Assembly (NCBI GenBank): GCA_041389565.1 | Contig: JAWKRP010000039.1 | Location: forward strand, 1 to 64,000 | Source: JACKEQ01 sp041389565 | Lineage (GTDB): Bacteria > Myxococcota_A > UBA796 > GCA-2862545 | Length of the DNA: 64,000 bases | Reading direction: 5' to 3' | Part shown: positions 1 to 7,640 of the stretch, in pieces | Numbering within the stretch: position 1 is the first letter of the stretch | How the letters are laid out: every line of letters starts with the position of its first letter | Notes under the pieces: generated by a model | Database searches by the model: none | The model's input: only the letters and a program-made list of their open reading frames with translations | What the model was told of the DNA's origin: nothing | Made by a program: the position numbers and the translations under genes

Positions 1-419
1 ATCGTGTAGCGGGCGACGGCCACCTCTCGCTCGGCTCCGGCAACGGTGCGGGACTCGCGGCCGAGCACGGGCTCGCTCACGGTGAGCGGCACCGACGACG
101 CCTCCTGCGCCGCCATCACGCTGTCGAGCATGACCTCGAGGGCCACGTCGAGCGAAGGGCGCCCGCCCGGCGGGTAGATCTGCACGATCGCGACGGCCTC
201 TCCAGGGCTCTCCACGAACACCGTGAGGATGTCGATCTCGCCTGCCTCCTCGGTCTCGGTCGAGGCCGTCCAGTTGCCCGGATAGCCGAACGAGACCCCC
301 GCTTCGTCGAACCGGTTCGGACGCGACAGGTCGGGGGGCGCTTCCTCGAGCCCGCTGCACGCGAGGGAGCCAACGAGGAGCCCCGCAGCGGCGACAGTGG
401 TGATCGGGCGTGTGACCAC
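1..419 (-). CDS. Lipoprotein, PsbP/DcrB-like fold, C-terminus cut by window edge
   Basis: The frame opens at a GTG preceded by a GGAGAG ribosome site and runs off the left edge, so about 139 residues are visible. The N-terminus has a hydrophobic stretch followed by a lipobox (GSLAC, Cys about residue 23), so it should be an outer-membrane or periplasmic lipoprotein. The part after it, with a GVSFGYPGNWTAS motif and alternating strands, resembles the PsbP/DcrB family of small extracytoplasmic lipoproteins; that assignment is by pattern only. It is transcribed divergently from the two-component operon to its right. Function unknown. Confidence 0.7.
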   Translation of the reverse strand, partial: MVTRPITTVAAAGLLVGSLACSGLEEAPPDLSRPNRFDEAGVSFGYPGNWTASTETEEAGEIDILTVFVESPGEAVAIVQIYPPGGRPSLDVALEVMLDSVMAAQEASSVPLTVSEPVLGRESRTVAGAEREVAVARYT

Positions 420-458
420 GGGGCTCTCCGGAGCTCGGGTCCCGAGGATACCGTGTTC

Positions 459-485
459 TGTGGAGGAGTCGGAGTAGCCTCCACA
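459..485. promoter_or_regulatory. Inverted repeat TGTGGAGG-N11-CCTCCACA
   Basis: A perfect 8-bp inverted repeat (459-466 and 478-485) lies in the divergent region between the partial lipoprotein and the response-regulator operon. It is placed like an operator. The half-site CCTCCACA recurs exactly at 63389-63396, upstream of the efflux genes linked to the second, paralogous two-component system. Binding by either regulator is inference. Confidence 0.5.
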
Positions 486-536
486 AAGCCTCGACATGTC
501 CGGGTGACCTTGAGGACGTCGAAAGAGGAGAACCCC

Positions 537-1175
537 ATGCGCCTGGTCTGCCCCCTGATCCTGTTCACCTGCCTCGTCGCCTGCGGAGAGGAGGACGACT
601 CCGCCGAGGACTTCGCTGCCACGCTCGAGAGCGACGTGGAGGACCTCGCCCGGGTCTCGACCGGGGTCGCCGTGGCGCAGACCACGGTGTCGGAGTGCGT
701 GGACACCGTCGGTGAGTGCCGTACGTGCCTGGAGGCCACGGGGACGCCGCTGTCGGGCACCTTCACCGTGGGCCTGGAGTCCACCCCGTGCTCCGCCACG
801 TGGACCACCGCGGCGGGCGAGACGACCTACACCGTCGACAGCAGCGCCTTCGCGGGCTCGTGGACGGGTGGCCTGTCGTCGGTGTCGGTGGAGATGAGCG
901 GAAGTCGCGACGCCACCCTCGAGACCTCACGCCGACGGGGGGATTCCACGCGCACGGCCTCCATGACGCTCGACGCGCTCGAGCTCGAAGCCACGCTCGA
1001 CGGCACGGTGACGTCGATGGTCGCGGAGCTCACCTACGTCGGGTTCGGCGGGCGCACGTACAGCGTGGAGCTGGCGGACGATGGGCAGACGCTGTCCGGC
1101 ACGGCGACGGCCGGAAGCGTGACGTGCACGATCTCCGGCACGCGCACGGCTCCCGTGGTGGACTGCCCCCGATGA
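537..1175 (+). CDS. Small secreted lipoprotein heading a two-component operon
   Basis: A 212-aa lipoprotein with a signal peptide ending in the lipobox CLVAC (Cys19), followed by an acidic linker. The body is rich in Thr/Ser/Gly beta strands with paired cysteines and looks like a beta-sandwich; I recognise no family. The ATG at 537 is chosen because GAGGAG lies six bases upstream and the lipobox follows at the right distance; a longer frame back to 453 would bury the signal peptide. The stop overlaps the start of the response regulator (ATGA), so it is translationally coupled to the sensor system and may be its accessory or target. Confidence 0.75.
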   Translation: MRLVCPLILFTCLVACGEEDDSAEDFAATLESDVEDLARVSTGVAVAQTTVSECVDTVGECRTCLEATGTPLSGTFTVGLESTPCSATWTTAAGETTYTVDSSAFAGSWTGGLSSVSVEMSGSRDATLETSRRRGDSTRTASMTLDALELEATLDGTVTSMVAELTYVGFGGRTYSVELADDGQTLSGTATAGSVTCTISGTRTAPVVDCPR

Positions 1176-1834
1176 CCCGGGTGCTCCTCGTCGAAGACGA
1201 CGCCGGCATCGCGGAGAGCACGGCCCGTGGTCTCCGTGCGGCGGGCTTCGACGTGGAGCACGCTCCGAACGGGACGATCGGACGGGAGCGCGCGCTCGCT
1301 GCGAGCCACGACCTCGTGGTGCTCGACCTGATGCTCCCTGGAGTCTCGGGGTACGACGTGCTCTCCGCGCTCCGGGAGGTGTCGGCGGTCCCCGTGATCG
1401 TGGTGACGGCCCGCACGGGGCTCGATCCGCGCATGCGATCGTTCGATCTGGGCGCGGACGACGTGCTGCCGAAGCCCTTCTGGGTCGACGAGCTGGTCGC
1501 GCGGATCCGCCGACGGCTCGGGGACGCCCGCCCCGTTCGACGCGTGGTGGCATGGGGCGATGCGGTGCTCGACCTCGATGCCCACGAGGTGTCCGTGCGT
1601 GGGGAGACCATCGCGCTCACGCCGTCCGAGTACGCCGTGCTGGCGCACCTCGCGACCCGTCCGGGTCGGGCGGTGTCCCGTCAGCAGCTGCTGGAGGGCG
1701 CGCTGCCGGAAGACAGCGAAGCGCTCGAGCGCACGGTGGACAGCCACGTGGCGAGGGTGAGGAGCAAGCTCGGCCCAGCGGGGGCAGCGGTCGAGACCGT
1801 GTGGCGGATCGGGTACCGGTTCGTGCCTGGATGA
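1172..1834 (+). CDS. OmpR/PhoB-family response regulator
   Basis: A 220-aa DNA-binding response regulator. The receiver domain (residues 1-115) has the acidic pair ED9D10, phospho-acceptor Asp52 (in VVLDLMLPG), Thr79 and Lys101 (KPFW). A winged-helix output domain follows (about 125-218), ending in the typical WRIGYRF wing. The ATG overlaps the upstream stop as ATGA; the frame is open much further 5' but the receiver starts here. Its recognition-helix region (RTVDSHVARVRSKLG) is nearly the same as that of the regulator at 61253-61942, so the two may recognise similar DNA. The kinase follows with another ATGA overlap. Confidence 0.93.
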   Translation: MTRVLLVEDDAGIAESTARGLRAAGFDVEHAPNGTIGRERALAASHDLVVLDLMLPGVSGYDVLSALREVSAVPVIVVTARTGLDPRMRSFDLGADDVLPKPFWVDELVARIRRRLGDARPVRRVVAWGDAVLDLDAHEVSVRGETIALTPSEYAVLAHLATRPGRAVSRQQLLEGALPEDSEALERTVDSHVARVRSKLGPAGAAVETVWRIGYRFVPG

Positions 1835-3162
1835 CGCGAATCGGCCTGCGCACGCGGGCGATCGGCGGCATGGCGGCGCTCGCGCTCGCTGCGTCGCTGA
1901 TCGTGGGTCTGCTCGTCACGGGTCCGGCGTCGACGATGGCGATCCACCGCGCTGCGGAGCTGTTCGGGATCCTGCCCGACGACGTGCTCGCGCAGTGCCA
2001 CGCCGACCCCGACCACTGGACCTGGCGGAACGATCAGGGGATCCAGGTGTGGGCGCTGGACACGGAGCGCGCGACTCCCCGCTCAGCCCTCGCACCGGCG
2101 CTCCCGCCGGGCCTCCCCGTCCGGTTGAGGCTCGGGGAACGCGAACCGGTCGTGTTCGGTCTCAACGGCGGCGCGATGGTGGTGCGCCAGGGTCCGCCTG
2201 GCCCGTGCGAGGCGCTGGTGGTGTTCTGGCCGCCGAACCCCGACATCCAGGACGTGCTCGGGGTCCGGGTCGTCGCGGTGGTCGGTCTGACGGTGCTGGG
2301 TGCGATGGCCGGGTGCTGGTGGCTCATCGTGCGCCCGCTCGTGCGCTCCATCCAGCGACTCGACCAGACGGCACGCACCGTCGGACAGGCCGGGTACACG
2401 GGCGCCGTTGCGGTCGACCCCGCGATGGAGGCCGTCGCAGCGGCACTGGACGACGCCCACTCCCGCGTGCTCGCCGAGCACGAGCAGCTCGCGGGCATCG
2501 GGCTCGCGCTGGAGCGGCACCTGGCGGACGTCGCTCACGATCTGCGCACACCGCTCGCCGCGCTGCAGCTGCGACTGGAGCGCCTGTCGTCCGATCCCGC
2601 CGACGACCAGGCGCTCCGCGGAGCCCTCCAGGACGTGACGACGCTGGCCATGCTCACGGAGAACCTCGCGCTGGCGAGCCAGCTGCGCAGCGGGAGTCTG
2701 GTGGTGTCCGCGGGACGGGGTCCGGTGGACCTGCGGTCCGTGGTCCTGCGGGTGGCCGAGCGCTTCGCGGTGCTGGGCTCGCGCGTAGGGATCGAGGTGG
2801 TCCACGGAGTTCCGGACGCCGCGGTGCCCGTGACGGGCGACGCGCTCCTGATGGAACAGCTGCTGGCGAACCTGGTCCACAACGCGGTCGGTCACAACGA
2901 GGCCGGCGGGCACGTGGCGATCACGCTCGGCGCGACCGCAGCGGCCTTCGAGCTGGTGGTCGAGGACGACGGTCCGGGCGTCCCCCCGGAGCTGCTCGCC
3001 GACATCACGCGTCGGGGCGTGGTCCAGGGGGAGACGCCCGGTCAGGGGCTCGGGCTCAACATCGTCGCGCAGATCGCCGATCACCTGGGATGGACCGTGG
3101 TGCTCCGCCGCGCCGACCCTTCGGGCCTGCTCGTGGTGGTGACGGGTCGGTCCGAGAATTGA
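1831..3162 (+). CDS. Membrane sensor histidine kinase, partner of the upstream regulator
   Basis: A 443-aa two-component sensor. A first transmembrane helix (about 10-32) and a second (about 143-166) bracket a periplasmic sensor region of roughly 110 residues with two cysteines (Cys56, Cys126). A HAMP-like linker follows. The phospho-acceptor is His236 in LADVAHDLRTPL. The ATP-binding domain has the N box (NLVHNAVGHNE), G1 (DDGPGVP) and G2 (GQGLGL). It starts inside the regulator stop (ATGA), so the pair is co-translated. Stimulus unknown. Confidence 0.93.
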   Translation: MTRIGLRTRAIGGMAALALAASLIVGLLVTGPASTMAIHRAAELFGILPDDVLAQCHADPDHWTWRNDQGIQVWALDTERATPRSALAPALPPGLPVRLRLGEREPVVFGLNGGAMVVRQGPPGPCEALVVFWPPNPDIQDVLGVRVVAVVGLTVLGAMAGCWWLIVRPLVRSIQRLDQTARTVGQAGYTGAVAVDPAMEAVAAALDDAHSRVLAEHEQLAGIGLALERHLADVAHDLRTPLAALQLRLERLSSDPADDQALRGALQDVTTLAMLTENLALASQLRSGSLVVSAGRGPVDLRSVVLRVAERFAVLGSRVGIEVVHGVPDAAVPVTGDALLMEQLLANLVHNAVGHNEAGGHVAITLGATAAAFELVVEDDGPGVPPELLADITRRGVVQGETPGQGLGLNIVAQIADHLGWTVVLRRADPSGLLVVVTGRSEN

Positions 3163-3288
3163 CGCAGGGTCGGGGCGCCCTCTGGAACGGCACTCACGGA
3201 AGGTCGAGAGATTTGCCGGTAGCGGACTTCCGTACTTGCAGCTATCCGTGTTCGCTGCTTGTACGATGAGCCATCTGCCGGAGACTCC

Positions 3289-6200
3289 ATGCGATTCCTG
3301 ACTCTCGCCGCCCTGCTCTGGGGCTGCCAAGACCCACAGGACCCCAAGGTGCCGTTCACCCCCACGCCGGGTGACGCCTATGCGGTCGTGGAGCACCCCG
3401 ACGGCGGCGACCGCTACATGGTCATGAACGACGAGCGCGCCACGATGGCCGTGTTCGCCGCGCAGGGCGTCACGATGATGCCCGACGTGGGCGACGCGTA
3501 CGCGATCACGTTCGGCACGGCGTCCATCGGGCGCGACACGATGGTGGCCCTCGCCGACGTGGAGCCCACCGCGAGCGGTCGCGACGTGCGGTTCACGTCC
3601 GGCGACACCGTCACCTGGTTCCACCACGACGAGGAAGGTCTCGAGCAGGGCTTCGACATCGCGAGCCGGCCGGCCGGTTCGGGCGATCTGCACGTGCAGA
3701 TCCCCCTCACGATGCGCGGCATCGAGGCTCGCCCGATGAACGACGGCGTGCGCTTCGTCGACGAGGGTGGGTTCGCTCGCCTCACCTACACGAAGCTCGT
3801 GGTCGTCGACTCCACCGGTGCCGACGTGCCCGCGAAGATGGAGCTGGGCTGCAACGACGCGTGCATGGTCTTCACGATCGAAGACGCGTCCGCTCAGTAC
3901 CCGCTCACGATCGATCCGGTGCTCATCAGCCAGGAGCTGGCGTTCACGCCCGGTAGCGGCGCGGTCGGAAACCTGGTGGCGCTCGCGAACACCCGCGCGG
4001 TCACGTACGACTCCGTCGGGCACCAGTTCATCGTGTTCGATCGTCCGGTCGCGGGCACGTGGACGCAGACGGGCACGCTGGCCGTCGGGGTCGGTGTGGC
4101 GGGCTCGGTCGTCGATCTCGACATGAGCTACGACACCACGAACAACAACTACTTCCTGATCGCCGGGATCGCCGGCATGCCGCAGGTGTACGTCGATGGC
4201 GGCGCCGACGGCACGTGGGACTTCCAGGGAACGCTCGCGCAGCAGGGCCCGGTCACCGCCGCGTACGGCACGAAGGTCGCCTCGTCCGGCCGTCGCATGA
4301 TGATCGGCGACGCAGCATCCGGACGGTACGATGTGATCGACATGCCGACCACGAGCCCGTTCACGCCGCCCACGTCGAACCACACGAACTACCTGCCCGG
4401 CGTACCGATCCCGGGCGGGGCGACGCCCATCACGGCGCTCGACCTCGATCAGGGCTCGTCGCTCGCCTACATCACCGGCCCCACCGGGATGCTCGCGTAC
4501 CTCGCGTCCACCATCAACCGTGCCCCGCAGGGCCCCCGTGCCGCGGCCTACATCGGCCACGTCGAAGCGGGCGGTGGCTTCGTGGCTGCAGACACCGCCG
4601 GTGTCACGCACGTCCTCGGCGGTGGTGCGAGCATCAACAGCCCGCCGCTCTTCGTGGCCACCGGAACGAACGCGGCGCTCGCCTTCCCCGCGACTCCCGC
4701 GTTCCCGCGGATGTACACGAACCTCGGCACCGACACCGTGCAGGTCTACGAAGACCCCACGGGCCTCGGTGCCGGCTGGAAGCCCGAGGGCACGGTCACG
4801 CCGGCGGGCGGAGCCGTCAGCTTCGGCACGTCGATCGCAGCTCGCGGCGACAACCTCATCGTCGGCGCCCCCCTCGCGCCGACGAACGGCGCAGCGTTCC
4901 TGTTCGGCGTCGAGTTCGGCAACGTGCCGGTCGTCGGGGGCGCCTTCACGGTGGCCGAGGGCGCCACGCACGTCGTCACCTCCTCCGAGGTGTTCTGTGC
5001 GGACGTCGAAGACGGCGCGTCCGACCTCGAGTGGTCGTTCGACGGTCCGACGGTCGGCGGCACGCTCCGCCTGAGCGGAACCCCGCTCACCACGAGCGAC
5101 ACGTTCACCCAGCAGGACATCATCGACGGGAACATCGACTGGGTCGACGGGGGCAACGACCCCGGGGCGCCCCCGCGCGAGCTCCTGCTCACCTGCACCG
5201 ACACGCTGTTCATGGAGGCGTCCGTCGCCGTGAACATCACGGTCACCCCGGTGAACGACGCGCCGGTGATCGACCTGATGCAGACCACCTCCTCGTGGAC
5301 CGAGAACCTCGGCCCGGTCGGAATGGCCGGCGCGGGCACCACGGTCACCGACAGCGACTCCGACATCGACCAGGTGGAGATCGCGGCCCTGAACTTTCAG
5401 GCGGGCGACACCCTCGCCGTCACGCTGGGAGCTTCCGGTCTGTCGTTCGACTCGGGCACGGGAATCCTCTCGGGCACCGCGACGCCCGCGACCTACGCAT
5501 CGGTGCTCGCCACGCTCACGTTCGACCACACCACCGAAGACCCCGACCCCACGTCGCGGGTGTACGAGCTGGTGGCGACCGACAGCGATGGACTCGACGG
5601 GCCCGTCTACACGCACACCGTGTCGATCACGCCGATCAACGATCCTCCCGTGCTGGGCGGCTCGCTCGCGCGCACGCAGAAGAAGTTCCTCACCGTCGAC
5701 TTCACCCCGGCCGAGCTCACCGCTACCGATCCGGATGACGACGCAGTCGACGTGGTGTTCACGATCACGAGCATCGACGAGCCGAGCCAGGTGCAGATCC
5801 TGCTCAACGGCGGTCCGCTGGTGCCGGGTCTGGGCACGTTCACCCTCGACGACCTGAACAACGACCGTGTCGCGATTCGCACGCTCGACCCCACGGCCGC
5901 CACCATCGACATCGACATGTCACTGGAGGATCCGCAGGATCCCGGGATCCCGCCAAGCTTCACGTTCGTGCTCACCATCGACCCGATCGCCCACGTCAAC
6001 GTGCTGACGAACGGCGACCTGGTGATCAACGAGATCATGAAGGATCCGGCCGGCACCGAGCGTCCGGGCGAGTGGTTCGAGTTCTACAACGCGACCGCGC
6101 TCGACATCGACCTCGACGGTCTCGTCGTGAGCCGCACCTCCACCAACTTCACGGTCACCGGAACCACCGTGATCGCGCCCGGCACGTTCGCGGTGTTCGG

Positions 6201-7518
6201 CCACAACGACGGCCCTGCAGCGGTGCAGGCCGTGCTCACATACGACATGCCGAACAGCTTCCGACTCGGGAATGGCGCCGACCTCGTGCGCCTCACGAAC
6301 ACTCTCGGAACCATCGACGAGGTCGCCTACGACAGCGGCGCCACGTTCCCCGACCTCCAGGGGCGCTCGCTCAACTTCGACGGCGATCTGGCCCTGGGGC
6401 CCGTGCCCACCCCCGACACGACGAACAACCCCAACGGGGCGTTCTGGTGTGACGCGTGGTCCACCGAGTACGAGCCCGGGGAGCGCGGAACGCCCGGCTC
6501 CATCAACGACGACTGCCAGGCTCTCGACTTCGACCTCGACGGATTCGTGTCCGACGCGGTCGGCGGCAATGACTGCGACGACTTCGACGACACGATCTTC
6601 CCGGGGGCTCCCGACCCCGAGAACGACGGCATCGATCAGAACTGCGACGGCACCGACGCCGACCTCGGCATCGGCGACCTGAACGTCGGAGACCTCGTCA
6701 TCACCGAAGCAATGATTCGATCCGCCAATGGCGTGACCGAAAGCAACGGCGAGTGGTTCGAGGTCTACATCGCAGCTCCGGGCCTTCTCCCGACGGACTT
6801 CATCGACCTTGCAGGGCTTGTCGTCAGCGACAACGGCTCGAATTCGATCATCATCGGCAGCTTCGTCGTGAGCCCAGGCGACTACGCCCTGTTCATGGCG
6901 AACACCAACTCGGCGGTGAACGGCGGCATCACGGCGACCCCGAGCTACGACTACGTGCGGTCCAACTTCAACCTGGGGAACAGCTCGGACGCGATCATCC
7001 TCACCGACCCCAGCGGTCCCACCGAGTTCGATCGCATCGAGTACGACAACGGCGCGACGTTCCCCGACCCCGCGGGCGCGACCATGAGCCTCGACCCCGC
7101 CTCCGAAGACCCGACGAGCAACGACGACGGTCTGGTGTGGTGCGACGGGCGCTCGGTCTTCGGGAGCGGCCAGTTCGGAACGCCGGGTGCAGCGAACGAG
7201 AGCTGCAGCTTCGGCTTCGACTTCGTGTTCGAGTACACGCCCACGTCCAGCCCGCCCTTCGGGTACCTGGTGCACGTCGACTTCGACCACGACACGGGAA
7301 CGTTCGTCACCGACAACGGCGGCGTAGGCTCGTACTCGATCAGCTCGGGGACCGGCGGTCAGACGCTGCAGTTCACCTACATCTACCAGCCGAATACGCA
7401 GAGCATCACGTACTCCCACACGCGGTCGTTCGGGAACAACCTGCGCTGCACCGGCGCCATCTCGGGCGACCTGCCGGCGGGTTGGGTCGGCACCTGGGAC
7501 CAGGACGGCTGCCCCTGA
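3289..7518 (+). CDS. Giant surface lipoprotein: propeller-like, cadherin-like and lamin-tail domains
   Basis: A 1409-aa exported protein. The start is the ATG behind GGAG (spacing 6); the short signal peptide ends in LLWGC, a poor but possible lipobox. Reading along: an N-terminal domain and propeller-like repeats (about 1-560); cadherin/Ig-like modules each with a VNDAPVI or INDPPVL signature (about 570-880); a lamin-tail domain (NEIMKDPAG...GEWFEFYN, about 905-1080); a MopE-type DCDD...DQNCDG calcium-type motif (about 1085-1125); and a second lamin-tail domain (GEWFEVYI, about 1130-1305). Lamin-tail domains occur in bacterial extracellular nucleases and adhesins, but no nuclease is present here, so adhesion or matrix binding is the likelier role. 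Confidence 0.8.
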   Translation: MRFLTLAALLWGCQDPQDPKVPFTPTPGDAYAVVEHPDGGDRYMVMNDERATMAVFAAQGVTMMPDVGDAYAITFGTASIGRDTMVALADVEPTASGRDVRFTSGDTVTWFHHDEEGLEQGFDIASRPAGSGDLHVQIPLTMRGIEARPMNDGVRFVDEGGFARLTYTKLVVVDSTGADVPAKMELGCNDACMVFTIEDASAQYPLTIDPVLISQELAFTPGSGAVGNLVALANTRAVTYDSVGHQFIVFDRPVAGTWTQTGTLAVGVGVAGSVVDLDMSYDTTNNNYFLIAGIAGMPQVYVDGGADGTWDFQGTLAQQGPVTAAYGTKVASSGRRMMIGDAASGRYDVIDMPTTSPFTPPTSNHTNYLPGVPIPGGATPITALDLDQGSSLAYITGPTGMLAYLASTINRAPQGPRAAAYIGHVEAGGGFVAADTAGVTHVLGGGASINSPPLFVATGTNAALAFPATPAFPRMYTNLGTDTVQVYEDPTGLGAGWKPEGTVTPAGGAVSFGTSIAARGDNLIVGAPLAPTNGAAFLFGVEFGNVPVVGGAFTVAEGATHVVTSSEVFCADVEDGASDLEWSFDGPTVGGTLRLSGTPLTTSDTFTQQDIIDGNIDWVDGGNDPGAPPRELLLTCTDTLFMEASVAVNITVTPVNDAPVIDLMQTTSSWTENLGPVGMAGAGTTVTDSDSDIDQVEIAALNFQAGDTLAVTLGASGLSFDSGTGILSGTATPATYASVLATLTFDHTTEDPDPTSRVYELVATDSDGLDGPVYTHTVSITPINDPPVLGGSLARTQKKFLTVDFTPAELTATDPDDDAVDVVFTITSIDEPSQVQILLNGGPLVPGLGTFTLDDLNNDRVAIRTLDPTAATIDIDMSLEDPQDPGIPPSFTFVLTIDPIAHVNVLTNGDLVINEIMKDPAGTERPGEWFEFYNATALDIDLDGLVVSRTSTNFTVTGTTVIAPGTFAVFGHNDGPAAVQAVLTYDMPNSFRLGNGADLVRLTNTLGTIDEVAYDSGATFPDLQGRSLNFDGDLALGPVPTPDTTNNPNGAFWCDAWSTEYEPGERGTPGSINDDCQALDFDLDGFVSDAVGGNDCDDFDDTIFPGAPDPENDGIDQNCDGTDADLGIGDLNVGDLVITEAMIRSANGVTESNGEWFEVYIAAPGLLPTDFIDLAGLVVSDNGSNSIIIGSFVVSPGDYALFMANTNSAVNGGITATPSYDYVRSNFNLGNSSDAIILTDPSGPTEFDRIEYDNGATFPDPAGATMSLDPASEDPTSNDDGLVWCDGRSVFGSGQFGTPGAANESCSFGFDFVFEYTPTSSPPFGYLVHVDFDHDTGTFVTDNGGVGSYSISSGTGGQTLQFTYIYQPNTQSITYSHTRSFGNNLRCTGAISGDLPAGWVGTWDQDGCP

Positions 7519-7576
7519 TGCGAGTTGGAGACGGCTGCTCCGTCTCCAGAACCCGACGAGTGATGTGAGACTGAGG

Positions 7577-7605
7577 CGCCCGGACCGTGAGGTTCGGGCG
7601 TTTCT
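7577..7605 (+). terminator. Rho-independent terminator
   Basis: A 10-bp stem (CGCCCGGACC / GGTTCGGGCG, one G.U pair) with a GTGA loop is followed by TTTCTCGTT. It sits 59 bases past the stop of the large lipoprotein and before the convergent gene's stop at 7641. There is no T-run in the other direction, so it should stop plus-strand transcription. Confidence 0.7.
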
Positions 7606-7640
7606 CGTTCAGGGATGCTGAGCGTCGCTCGCCGGTCGCG

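Noticed and set aside
3236..3267. Promoter for the large lipoprotein (TTGCAG and TACGAT)
   Set aside because: The boxes are 20 bases apart, beyond the usual spacing, and the match is weak, so I do not list it.
2083..5616. Minus-strand frame of 1177 codons
   Set aside because: It crosses antisense through the histidine kinase and the large lipoprotein with Arg/His/Gly-rich nonsense; both genes on the other strand have clear families.
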